DNA of 64,000 nucleotides from Siminovitchia fordii DSM 16014 = CIP 108821. GTDB lineage: Bacteria; Bacillota; Bacilli; Bacillales; Bacillaceae_C. The notes beneath the pieces were generated by a model. The model had not been told where the DNA came from and made no database searches. It saw only the letters and a program-made list of their open reading frames with translations. Position 1 is the stretch's first letter. Each line of letters begins with the position of its first letter. Positions 20,441 to 27,472 of this stretch are shown piece after piece. The stretch lies in NCBI RefSeq assembly GCF_000374565.1, contig NZ_KB894685.1:534221-598220 (forward strand). The letters run 5' to 3'. Made by a program: the position numbers and the translations under genes.

Positions 20441-21763
20441 CTATGCCATTGCCGCTTCGTTCAATTGTTCAGCTGATGATGTAACAACGGATGAAGCATT
20501 TTCAATTTCATTGATAACCGCAACGAGCTGATCCATTTGTTCCTGCACTTTCATATTCGTCGTGCTGTTTTGCTGGATGGACTGGGCAATATTCTGAAAT
20601 GCCTCATGAGTATGCTCAGAAGTTGCAATACCTGACATCAAGGCTTCTTCAACATGTTTCAGCGATTCTATCACCCGCTCCTTATATAGGTTGGAGTTGG
20701 AAATCAGTTCATGGATTTGAGAAATGGAATTTTTCGTTTGTTCTGCAAGGCTTTGCACTTCTTGAGAAAGCACGGCAAAGCCTCTTCCATGTTCGCCTGC
20801 CCTTGCAGCTTCAATAGCGGAATTCAGCGCCAATATGTTTGTCTGTTCTGCAATATCTTGAACAATGTGGATGACACTGGAAATTTGATCGGATGATTCA
20901 CCGAGGCGGTGGATGCTTTCGATCATATCCCTCGAATACTTGTCCATGACACTGATTTTGTCCAACAATTCCTTCAGTTTGTTTTGGCCCTCGTCTGCAT
21001 AATTTTTAGCCAAAATCGCTTGTTCATTGCTTTCAGTTGTCGTTTGATTCACTTCACGGATATTTGTGCTCAAAGTGACGACTGATGCCTGGGTCTGTTC
21101 GGCCAGAGCAACCAGTCCTTCACTTACAGAAGTCATTTTGTTTTTGAGATAGACTTTCCCCTCTTCAAACTGAGCATTTAATTTTTTCATATTTTCCCGT
21201 TCATAAGCTTCAAGGACGATCTGCTGTTCCAAGCTTAAGATTTTATTGACAGCGGAAAGGACAGCTTTAAGCTTTCTTCTATCTTTTATGTCCTTAAAGG
21301 CCAAATTAGTGATCGTATCGTGAATGCTTTGAAATGACCCCATATACCATGCGGGCTCTAATCCGATCTCATAGTGGACCTTTGCGATTTTCAAACGCTT
21401 TTCTATAAAGCTTTGATCAATATTCCCTTCGAACATCTCAATAATATGGACCCTTAATGTTTTCCTTAGCCGATCGACAGTGGAATGCTCATCAATGATG
21501 ACTTTTAAGCTTTCAACATTCATAACAATCGTATAGAAATCTTCTACCAACCGATCGATATTTGCTTCTATCAAAGGTTGGATACTTTTGAGGAGCTTCA
21601 TATCTTTGTCAGAAAGATGAATCATGCTTATTTTATCCAATATGGAAGCATCCTTTATTTTGGTCTCCAATTTCATATTTCCTGCTTCGTTGAGATTTAC
21701 TACCTCATTGAGATTAAGTTCAGCTTCCTTCTTTTTCGACTTGCCCAGTCCAAAAAAACTCAT
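20441..21763 (-). CDS. hemAT: Haem-based aerotaxis transducer HemAT
   Basis: Soluble oxygen receptor, 440 residues, close to the 432 of B. subtilis HemAT. An N-terminal globin-coupled sensor domain (about 40-190) holds the proximal haem ligand H130 (AKVHYEIGLEPAWYMGSF) and a tyrosine, Y77, at the place of the B. subtilis distal Tyr70. It is joined directly to a cytoplasmic signalling domain with [41 protein letters not shown]. There are no membrane helices. Oxygen binding is expected to modulate CheA. It is a single gene under a strong sigma-D promoter, with its own terminator. Confidence 0.95.
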   Translation of the reverse strand: MSFFGLGKSKKKEAELNLNEVVNLNEAGNMKLETKIKDASILDKISMIHLSDKDMKLLKSIQPLIEANIDRLVEDFYTIVMNVESLKVIIDEHSTVDRLRKTLRVHIIEMFEGNIDQSFIEKRLKIAKVHYEIGLEPAWYMGSFQSIHDTITNLAFKDIKDRRKLKAVLSAVNKILSLEQQIVLEAYERENMKKLNAQFEEGKVYLKNKMTSVSEGLVALAEQTQASVVTLSTNIREVNQTTTESNEQAILAKNYADEGQNKLKELLDKISVMDKYSRDMIESIHRLGESSDQISSVIHIVQDIAEQTNILALNSAIEAARAGEHGRGFAVLSQEVQSLAEQTKNSISQIHELISNSNLYKERVIESLKHVEEALMSGIATSEHTHEAFQNIAQSIQQNSTTNMKVQEQMDQLVAVINEIENASSVVTSSAEQLNEAAMA

Positions 21764-21864
21764 GTGTCGTCCTCCTCTTAGCCGATTGCGTTTATAAAAA
21801 TATTCCTTCTTTTCGTAATGGGTCTAAAATCCCGTTTTATCTTTATTCGCATCTACAACTGTAT

Positions 21865-21891
21865 GTATCGGCTACTTTTTGACAATCTTTA
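21865..21891 (-). promoter_or_regulatory. Sigma-D promoter of hemAT
   Basis: Minus strand TAAA (21891-21888), 15-bp spacer, GCCGATAC (21872-21865), about 100 bp upstream of the hemAT start. One mismatch from the Bacillus sigma-D consensus. Confidence 0.85.
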
Positions 21892-22009
21892 TAGAGAATT
21901 ATGAATATCTCCATTTGTACAGCATCAAAAAGTCATAGGTTTAAATACCTACACCCATGGTCTGGGACACATATCAAACGTGCCTTCTCTCTTTAGAGTA
22001 AGATTGTTC

Positions 22010-22348
22010 CTATAGGTTTATCCATAAATTGTAATTTTGCAAGGATACATCAAACTTTATCTCTTTATTTATTTCTTTATTATTTTTTAGATACAGAGTA
22101 AAAATTTTAATATCACTTATTGCCTGGGTAAAAGATATAATTTTAAATTGCTTTGATTGGTGATACTTAAGATACTGAATCAACGTTTCTTCCTTTAAAA
22201 AAAAGAGATAGTATACGTCTGTATTTTCAAGCAGAAAATGAAAAATTCTATTTAACGAATCATACTCGGGACTGTGAACGGGAATATTCTTAAATGGAAA
22301 CTGTGATGACAGTATACTAAACCTGTCATATTTTTTTATTGCTGACAT
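22010..22348 (-). CDS. Hypothetical protein downstream of the EAL gene
   Basis: 112-residue protein that I do not recognise. It has no signal peptide or membrane helix, is rich in Lys, Ile, Phe and Tyr, and contains a hydrophobic stretch DVYYLFFLKEETLIQYL. A very good ribosome site (AAGGAG, 6-base spacing) precedes the ATG, so it is a real gene. It begins 52 bp below the EAL gene with no terminator between, so both are probably made from the riboswitch-controlled transcript. That places it in c-di-GMP-linked physiology by context only. Confidence 0.75.
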   Translation of the reverse strand: MSAIKKYDRFSILSSQFPFKNIPVHSPEYDSLNRIFHFLLENTDVYYLFFLKEETLIQYLKYHQSKQFKIISFTQAISDIKIFTLYLKNNKEINKEIKFDVSLQNYNLWINL

Positions 22349-22400
22349 CTGTAACTCCTTAATCCTATACTGGTATTGTTCTGCTAGAGTGCAAGAGAAA

Positions 22401-23129
22401 CTAGATTAATAGGCAGTTCTTTAGAACAGCCGGTTTTCCGAGAAAATATCCTTGAGCAATCGAAATACCCAATGCTTTTGCCACTTGGAGCTCCTCTTCG
22501 ACTTCCACACCTTCTAAAATAAGCTGACTTTTTGTTTTTTCACAAAAATTTTTAAAAACCGAGATAAACTCCTGCTTTTTTTGGGACTTATGTAAATCTT
22601 GTGCAAAGTAGCGATCCAGTTTTAGGTAATCAGGTTCAAATTCAATAATAGATTCAACGCTTGAGTAACCTGTTCCTATATCATCCATTGCTATTAAGAA
22701 TCCGTCCCTTCTAAGTTCAGATAGCCGCTTTTTAAAACTGATCACATCTTCAATAATCTCAGATTCAGATATCTCAAGGACTACTCGTTGATGATCCAGA
22801 TTGGAATCAGCCAAAATTCGGTCGAGAAAAGACGGGAAACTTGAATTTAAAATCGTCGACGGAAAGATATTTAAAAACAATCGGCCATATTCACTCGTTG
22901 AACCTGCCATACGGAAGCTTGAAATGGCTTTTTGGATAGACCGGGAATCCATTTCATAAAGCTGGTTCTCTTTTTTGGCCATTTGGAAAATAATTTCGGG
23001 ATTTGGATATGCCTTTGTTCTTAACAGTGCTTCATATCCAACCTTTCTACTTTTCTCTAAATCGAAAATTGGTTGAAAAAAATGAAAGAACTGCTCCGTT
23101 TGGACAAAGCTATTAATCGACAACTTCAT
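22401..23129 (-). CDS. EAL-domain c-di-GMP phosphodiesterase
   Basis: Stand-alone cytosolic EAL domain, 242 residues, without GGDEF, PAS or membrane parts. All residues known to be needed for catalysis are visible: E33 (EALLR), N87 (LFLNIFP), E119 (VLEISE), D149/D150 (AMDDIGTGYSS), K170 (YLKLDR), E206 (ILEGVE) and Q226 (AQGYFLGKP). It should hydrolyse c-di-GMP to pGpG. The frame is open up to 23192, but that extension lies inside the riboswitch terminator; ATG at 23129 (MKLSINSF) has AGGGTGG just upstream. Expression is predicted to be set by c-di-GMP itself. Confidence 0.92.
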   Translation of the reverse strand: MKLSINSFVQTEQFFHFFQPIFDLEKSRKVGYEALLRTKAYPNPEIIFQMAKKENQLYEMDSRSIQKAISSFRMAGSTSEYGRLFLNIFPSTILNSSFPSFLDRILADSNLDHQRVVLEISESEIIEDVISFKKRLSELRRDGFLIAMDDIGTGYSSVESIIEFEPDYLKLDRYFAQDLHKSQKKQEFISVFKNFCEKTKSQLILEGVEVEEELQVAKALGISIAQGYFLGKPAVLKNCLLI

Positions 23130-23146
23130 ACCACCCTTCATCAATA

Positions 23147-23181
23147 CAAAAAAGGCAGGCCCAGGAAAAAAGGGCCCACCT
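23147..23181 (-). terminator. Riboswitch expression-platform terminator
   Basis: Minus-strand stem AGGTGGGCCC / GGGCCTGCCT (two G-U pairs) followed by six T, located between the c-di-GMP aptamer and the EAL start. It ends about 18 bases before the start codon, as expected for a regulated leader terminator. Confidence 0.85.
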
Positions 23182-23198
23182 ATAGAGTCCAATTTCCT

Positions 23199-23283
23199 TT
23201 GGTAACTCGGCCACCATAGTCATAAAGCCTTAGGTCCGTAGCTTTGCGTCCTTATTTTTCAATAAGTTTGCCTTTATCTGGAA
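23199..23283 (-). promoter_or_regulatory. Cyclic di-GMP-I (GEMM) riboswitch aptamer
   Basis: The minus-strand leader carries the class-I aptamer signature in order: AAAGGCAAAC, a small hairpin, GGACGCAAAGCTACGG, ACCTAAGG, then TGGCCGAGTTACC closing the P1/P3 helices. A -10 box TATAAT is at 23313-23308 on the minus strand, placing the transcript start about 17 bases before the aptamer. The terminator and the EAL phosphodiesterase gene follow. Whether ligand turns expression on or off cannot be read with certainty from sequence. Confidence 0.88.
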
Positions 23284-23443
23284 AATAATGAATTGATTAT
23301 CAATGCTATTATAACAAAACACAACAAAATTCCTAGTCTTTTGACAAAAATCTGTGATTTTCCCAAATCCTTTTGCATGAAATGAACTCCGGATACACGG
23401 CATTTTTATCTACCAATAATAAGAAATAAATAAAATTTCTCAT

Positions 23444-23475
23444 AAAAAAATCCCAGTTATTAAAAAACTGGGAAG
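23444..23475 (-). terminator. Terminator of the nitroreductase gene
   Basis: TCCCAGTT...AACTGGGA stem followed by seven T on the minus strand, 14 bp below the stop codon. Confidence 0.88.
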
Positions 23476-23488
23476 GTCTTTAGAACTA

Positions 23489-24217
23489 TTAATTTTTTAA
23501 AAATCCTTTTGATTGCAGGAATTCCAGCATATATGTCCTGCGCGGTTCAGACAGGAAGGCAGCCATGGCGTCTGTCCACCCGCTGTTTTTATTGTTGGCG
23601 GAACGATTGCGGTAATATTCTTCCATGGTCGAATCATATTCTTTAAGAATCTTTTCATATTTGCTTGCATCATATGTATCTTCATGTAAAATTGCATCCA
23701 CAGGAAGGCGTGGCTTCACTTCGTTCGTTTCTTCAGGTACACCTATTGTCATGCCGAACAGTGGGATGACATGATCCGGCAGTTCCAACATCTCGCTAAT
23801 CAGCTCCGGATTATTCCTAACACCTCCGATATAACAAATGCCATATCCTTTCGATTCAGCAGCCACAACAAAGTTTTGTGCAAACAGTGCCGTATCTATA
23901 ACGGCAACCAGAAAGCTTTCCGCTGCCCCGGCCAGAATCTCTTTTCCATGAAGAGACGCTGCGTACTCCAATCTCTTCAGGTCTGCACAAAAAACAAGTG
24001 GCAAGGCGGCTGAATCATATTGTTTACGGTTTTTCGACAGCTCTGCCAGCTTGTCTCTTTTAACCGGATCCTTCACCCGTATGACGGAATAAGCTTGGAC
24101 AAAATTGGAGCTGGCCGCATGCTGAGCAGCATGAAGCATTTCATGGAAAGTTTCGTCCGAAATCGGCACATCTTTATATTTACGGACTGAAGCGTGCGAT
24201 GTTAATAAATCCAGCAT
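23489..24217 (-). CDS. NADPH-dependent nitro/flavin reductase, NfrA/NfsA family
   Basis: FMN-dependent, oxygen-insensitive nitroreductase of 242 residues, the normal length. Family marks are HASVRKYKDVPI (FMN-phosphate contact) at 8-19, QHAASSNFVQAYSVI, the SKGYGICYIGGVRNNPE loop and the C-terminal NSGWTDAMAAFL. It probably reduces FMN, quinones or nitroaromatics with NADPH. The start ATG follows AAAGGAAG. It is transcribed after the EamA gene (61-bp gap) and ends in its own terminator. Confidence 0.9.
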   Translation of the reverse strand: MLDLLTSHASVRKYKDVPISDETFHEMLHAAQHAASSNFVQAYSVIRVKDPVKRDKLAELSKNRKQYDSAALPLVFCADLKRLEYAASLHGKEILAGAAESFLVAVIDTALFAQNFVVAAESKGYGICYIGGVRNNPELISEMLELPDHVIPLFGMTIGVPEETNEVKPRLPVDAILHEDTYDASKYEKILKEYDSTMEEYYRNRSANNKNSGWTDAMAAFLSEPRRTYMLEFLQSKGFLKN

Positions 24218-24278
24218 AATATCTTCCTTTCAAATGGTTCATTATTTTCATCATATCAAATAATAAAAGGCATTGAAA

Positions 24279-25187
24279 TCATCCACCTTCGGTAATCCCC
24301 AAGAATATTATTCCCAGCATGACAATTGCTATCATGAAATATTGCCGGATGGTCAGAACTTCTTTCAAGAAAATTCGCGATAAAATCACCGAAAAAATCC
24401 CATGTGCAGCAATAAGTGGTGCAGCAATTATTGCATTTCCTGCCATTGCGAACACATAAAAAAATTGACCTGTCGTTTCCAGTATGGCAGCCAATCCTTT
24501 ATCGTGTTCTTTAAAAATGACGAATGATTCCTTCCTGATTATTTTTACATAAAGGTAGGAAAGGACTGCCGCAACGAGAAAGGTGAACTCATATGCCAAT
24601 AGAGCTGAGTCTTCACTGATTAGTTTCAATTCATCCAAATATATCCCGTCCGCAAATGTTCCCAAACCATCAATCAAACTGTATAGAATGGGGAAAGTAA
24701 TGGCTAACACACCAATCTGATACTTCTTCTCAATGATTTCATTACTCGCCTGTAGAGCTGCCGTGTCAGCCTGCCTCTCCATAATAGCAAGCCCAATCAC
24801 ACCCACTGTCACGACAATAATTCCTGAAATTTCTATAAAACTCATTTCCCGCGGAAAAAATATAAATAATAAAAGCGCACTGACGGCTCCAGAAGAGTTT
24901 TGCACAGGTGCAGCTATCGACAACTCAATATACCTTAATCCTATGTAGCCGATAGTCATCGACAAAATGTACATGGCCGAAACCGGAAAATATCTGACCA
25001 TATCAAAAGGATCGAAACTGACTCCTTTAATCAACATATACAGAACGGCATGAATACCCATGACAAAACCAACCATTGTCACAATTTTAAGGTGGCTGTA
25101 TTTGTCACTGCTGTCAGAGCCTTTCTTGTAAAAAAGATTTGCTGCTCCCCAGGACACAGCTGTTAATATAGAAAAAATAAACCACAT
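24279..25187 (-). CDS. EamA/DMT-superfamily transporter
   Basis: Ten-helix membrane protein of 302 residues built as two EamA repeats. Features include WGAANLFYKKGS after helix 1, PVQNSSGAVSALLLF in the first repeat and AAPLIAAHGIFSVILSRIFLKEVLT in the second, all typical of drug/metabolite transporters. Substrate unknown. The first helix starts right at the N-terminus; the ATG has AGGAGAG about 12 bases upstream, somewhat far. It is downstream of a tRNA terminator and upstream of the nitroreductase gene, so it may start a two-gene unit. Confidence 0.85.
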   Translation of the reverse strand: MWFIFSILTAVSWGAANLFYKKGSDSSDKYSHLKIVTMVGFVMGIHAVLYMLIKGVSFDPFDMVRYFPVSAMYILSMTIGYIGLRYIELSIAAPVQNSSGAVSALLLFIFFPREMSFIEISGIIVVTVGVIGLAIMERQADTAALQASNEIIEKKYQIGVLAITFPILYSLIDGLGTFADGIYLDELKLISEDSALLAYEFTFLVAAVLSYLYVKIIRKESFVIFKEHDKGLAAILETTGQFFYVFAMAGNAIIAAPLIAAHGIFSVILSRIFLKEVLTIRQYFMIAIVMLGIIFLGITEGG

Positions 25188-25309
25188 GATGTCATTGATC
25201 TCTCCTGCCTGTTAATATAGTTATTCTGCTGGAGGTATGATAAATCCGAAACAAGAATAGCTGAAATTTCTTTTGGGGGTTCGTGACGATTCATCGGCGA
25301 AATCAGCAG

Positions 25310-25350
25310 AAAAAAAGCGCCTAACCCTTGTATTTAGGGTTAAACGCTTC
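25310..25350 (-). terminator. Terminator of tRNA-Val
   Basis: Minus-strand stem AGCGTTTAACCCT / AGGGTTAGGCGCT followed by seven T, 11 bp beyond the tRNA 3' end. Confidence 0.9.
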
Positions 25351-25360
25351 TTTTCAGTAG

Positions 25361-25433
25361 TGATTCCGACTGGGTTCGAACCAGCGACCTCCACCCTGTC
25401 AAGGTGGCGCTCTCCCAGCTGAGCTACGGAATC
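25361..25433 (-). tRNA. tRNA-Val (anticodon GAC)
   Basis: Complete 73-base cloverleaf on the minus strand. Acceptor stem GATTCCG/CGGAATC, D arm with AGCTGGGA, anticodon stem CCACC/GGTGG around loop TTGACAG (anticodon GAC, reading GUC/GUU), T arm with GGTTCGAAC. The discriminator is A; CCA is not encoded. It has its own promoter and terminator. Confidence 0.95.
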
Positions 25434-25461
25434 AAAAAACAATATCAAGTCGACAATTAAT

Positions 25462-25490
25462 AATATATAACAGCTATCAAATAATGTCAA
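25462..25490 (-). promoter_or_regulatory. Sigma-A promoter of tRNA-Val
   Basis: Minus strand TTGACA (25490-25485), exactly 17 bp, TATATT (25467-25462), about 29 bp upstream of the tRNA 5' end. Confidence 0.88.
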
Positions 25491-25585
25491 CTATTATTCT
25501 TAAATTTTTTAATGTGCACCACCCTATGAAGGTCAAATGTATTCCTCAATAACCTATCTTATCTTGCTATAAAACGCTATATATT

Positions 25586-25617
25586 AAAAAGCCCGGCGCT
25601 GAACGGGCTTAATTTTT
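25586..25617. terminator. Bidirectional terminator between tRNA-Val and vgb
   Basis: AAGCCCG/CGGGCTT stem with A and T runs on both sides. It can end the vgb transcript (stop 275 bp above) on the minus strand. The remaining 25491-25891 stretch holds no gene I can see. Confidence 0.7.
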
Positions 25618-25891
25618 CATAGTGTATGTTATTATATCCTCCCGATTCCTCCACAATCGCCAAGGTTGTTCAAGGACCAATTGACAAGTCCTATTCTCTA
25701 TTTCATTTATATTGATATAGGACTGGATCCTTAAAGGATTTTCCTAGTTTACTATTGTAAATCAGAATATCCCCCACCAAAATATTTTTTTATCGAAGGT
25801 TTTGTAAATTGAAGATTCCGATTTCCTTATATCGGAAATATCTCTTTTGGATCAGGCCCATGGTGATTGCTTGAAAGTAAAAGATTCATCC

Positions 25892-26788
25892 CTACTTTTC
25901 ATTAGTTAAAGTTAACTTTCCAATCTTGTCACATTCCAATGCAAACCAAATGGTTTCACCATCGACACTAGAAATACCATGCGGTTCAGCATTTGCAGTT
26001 TGAATTGGATATTCCTCAATAACTTTATTGCTTGTCAACCTTCCTATTTTATTAGCCCCCCATTCTGTAAACCATAAATCCGTTCCTGATCCAGCAATAA
26101 TTGCATGAGGCTGAGCATTTGGCGTTGGAATTTTGAATTCAGTAATTTCTCCAGAGGTAGTTATTCGCCCTACTTTATTACCGATAATTTCTACAAACCA
26201 TAGAGCATCATCGTTTCCCTTTGTAATACCTACCGGTCCTGATGCAGGTGTAGGAATTTTAAACTCCGTAATCTGTCCATCTTCTGTAATTCTACCAATA
26301 GCATTATTTTGATTTTCTGTGAACCACAAGGCATTATCTGGCCCTAGAGTGATATAAGAAGGGTAAGAACCTTTATTGGGTAGCTCATATTCACGAATTT
26401 TACCGTCTTCCGTAATATGTCCAATACGGTTTCCATCCATTTCTGTAAACCATATATCTCCATTTGGCCCTTCTGTAATACCAAAGGGTTTTGAATTTGG
26501 GTAAGGCAATGTATGCTCAGTAATAATCCCCTCTTTTGTAATCCTTCCAATTTTGTTTGCTGCATTTTCAGTAAACCAGACATCACCTTCTGAAGATACT
26601 GTTAAACACAACACTTTGGCATCTGGTGTCGGCAATGAGTACTCTGTCATTTTTTCATCTACATCGATGCAAATTATCTTATTTGCTTTATGTAGTGTAA
26701 CCCAGACTTGCCCCTTATCTGAAACAGTTATTCCGTATGGCCCCGTATCTTGGTTGGCAAGATTTAATTCTTGTAATTTATATTCCAC
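25892..26788 (-). CDS. vgb: Virginiamycin B (streptogramin B) lyase
   Basis: 298-residue seven-bladed beta-propeller lyase. Vgb opens the depsipeptide ring of type B streptogramins by Mg-dependent elimination, without hydrolysis. Repeated blades with DxWFTE...NKIGRI/T are obvious. The residues reported for the staphylococcal enzyme are all present at matching places: Y18, H228 (QPHAI), E268 and H270 (AEPHG), and the later glutamate at 285 (one-residue offset). The sequence is very close to what I remember of staphylococcal Vgb, so function as a resistance enzyme is likely. Start is GTG after GGAGGGG. It lies in the tRNA-flanked accessory segment and is preceded by a leader hairpin. Confidence 0.93.
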   Translation of the reverse strand: MEYKLQELNLANQDTGPYGITVSDKGQVWVTLHKANKIICIDVDEKMTEYSLPTPDAKVLCLTVSSEGDVWFTENAANKIGRITKEGIITEHTLPYPNSKPFGITEGPNGDIWFTEMDGNRIGHITEDGKIREYELPNKGSYPSYITLGPDNALWFTENQNNAIGRITEDGQITEFKIPTPASGPVGITKGNDDALWFVEIIGNKVGRITTSGEITEFKIPTPNAQPHAIIAGSGTDLWFTEWGANKIGRLTSNKVIEEYPIQTANAEPHGISSVDGETIWFALECDKIGKLTLTNEK

Positions 26789-26823
26789 TCTAACCCCTCC
26801 GTGTTTTTTAAAATTAAATTTTA

Positions 26824-26860
26824 AAACAAAAAGCTCCTATCTCGTTTTTAGAGATAGGAG
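26824..26860 (-). terminator. Hairpin with T run in the vgb leader
   Basis: Perfect 10-bp stem CTCCTATCTC/GAGATAGGAG with a 7-base loop, followed by TTTTTGTTTT, ending about 35 bp before the vgb GTG. A possible promoter (TTGTAC, 18 bp, CATAAT, minus strand, about 26874-26903) lies just upstream, so this could be an attenuator in the vgb mRNA. It could also be the terminator of the PadR remnant upstream. Confidence 0.75.
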
Positions 26861-27080
26861 GAAATTTAACACCAATTATGACTTAAATAGGCTTTCGGGT
26901 ACAAAAGTCTAATTCAAAGTCAAAAAAAGCACATTTCATTCATCCTATCTCAGAAAAAGTCGATAAGCAAATAGAGTCCATTCCAACGATTGTGAAACTG
27001 AACCCAGGGCTAAAATATCGAGTTCTTTCAAAGTTAGAATTATATGATCATGTACTTTTATTCACCCTTCGGTTATTGAT

Positions 27081-27389
27081 TTATTTAACCGTAAGATATT
27101 TATTGTGAAAAGTCAAATAATATTCCAACAAAATTGAGGATTTCTCTGTTTTACAAAGTATCCCATTATCTGGCCCTATAATCATTTTCCCTTCGTACAA
27201 TGATAAAATATGCGATATCCTTTCTCGTTCTATTTTCAGAATGGTGCTTCCTTCTGTAGTTATCGTATAAATTTTTCTCAGATCCGAAATTCCAACAGGT
27301 TCAATCCAAGCATGTTTATTCAAGTTTTCAATTGCACTGTATAATGTACCAGCCGCTAAAATAACAGTACCATTACTTATTTTTTCTAT
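27081..27389 (-). pseudogene. PadR-family regulator remnant, 5'-truncated
   Basis: The minus-strand frame from 27389 reads IEKISNGTVILAAGTLYSAIENLNK then HAWIEPVGISDLRKIYTITTEG. This is the second half of a PadR winged helix (GTLYSAIE recognition region, KxYxITxxG wing). The first helices are absent: a stop codon sits at 27392-27390 and the sequence above is unrelated, including a small palindrome ACGGCATAGCCGT. A shorter ATG-initiated frame exists from 27323 but would lack DNA binding. It is probably the broken regulator of a lost neighbour. Confidence 0.75.
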
Positions 27390-27472
27390 CTACTGCATTA
27401 CGGCATAGCCGTGGATAAGCCCCTATTAATGGAGTAAGTAACTTACTTCTATTAGTCGGTGAATTAAAAAAT

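Noticed and set aside
25221-25490. 89-codon minus frame across the tRNA-Val gene
   Set aside because: It runs through the complete tRNA, its terminator and promoter; no ribosome site, no protein-like pattern.
26893-27104. Open plus-strand frame of about 65 codons between vgb and the PadR remnant
   Set aside because: No start codon, no ribosome site and no family I recognise; possibly a scrap of a lost gene, but unsupported.
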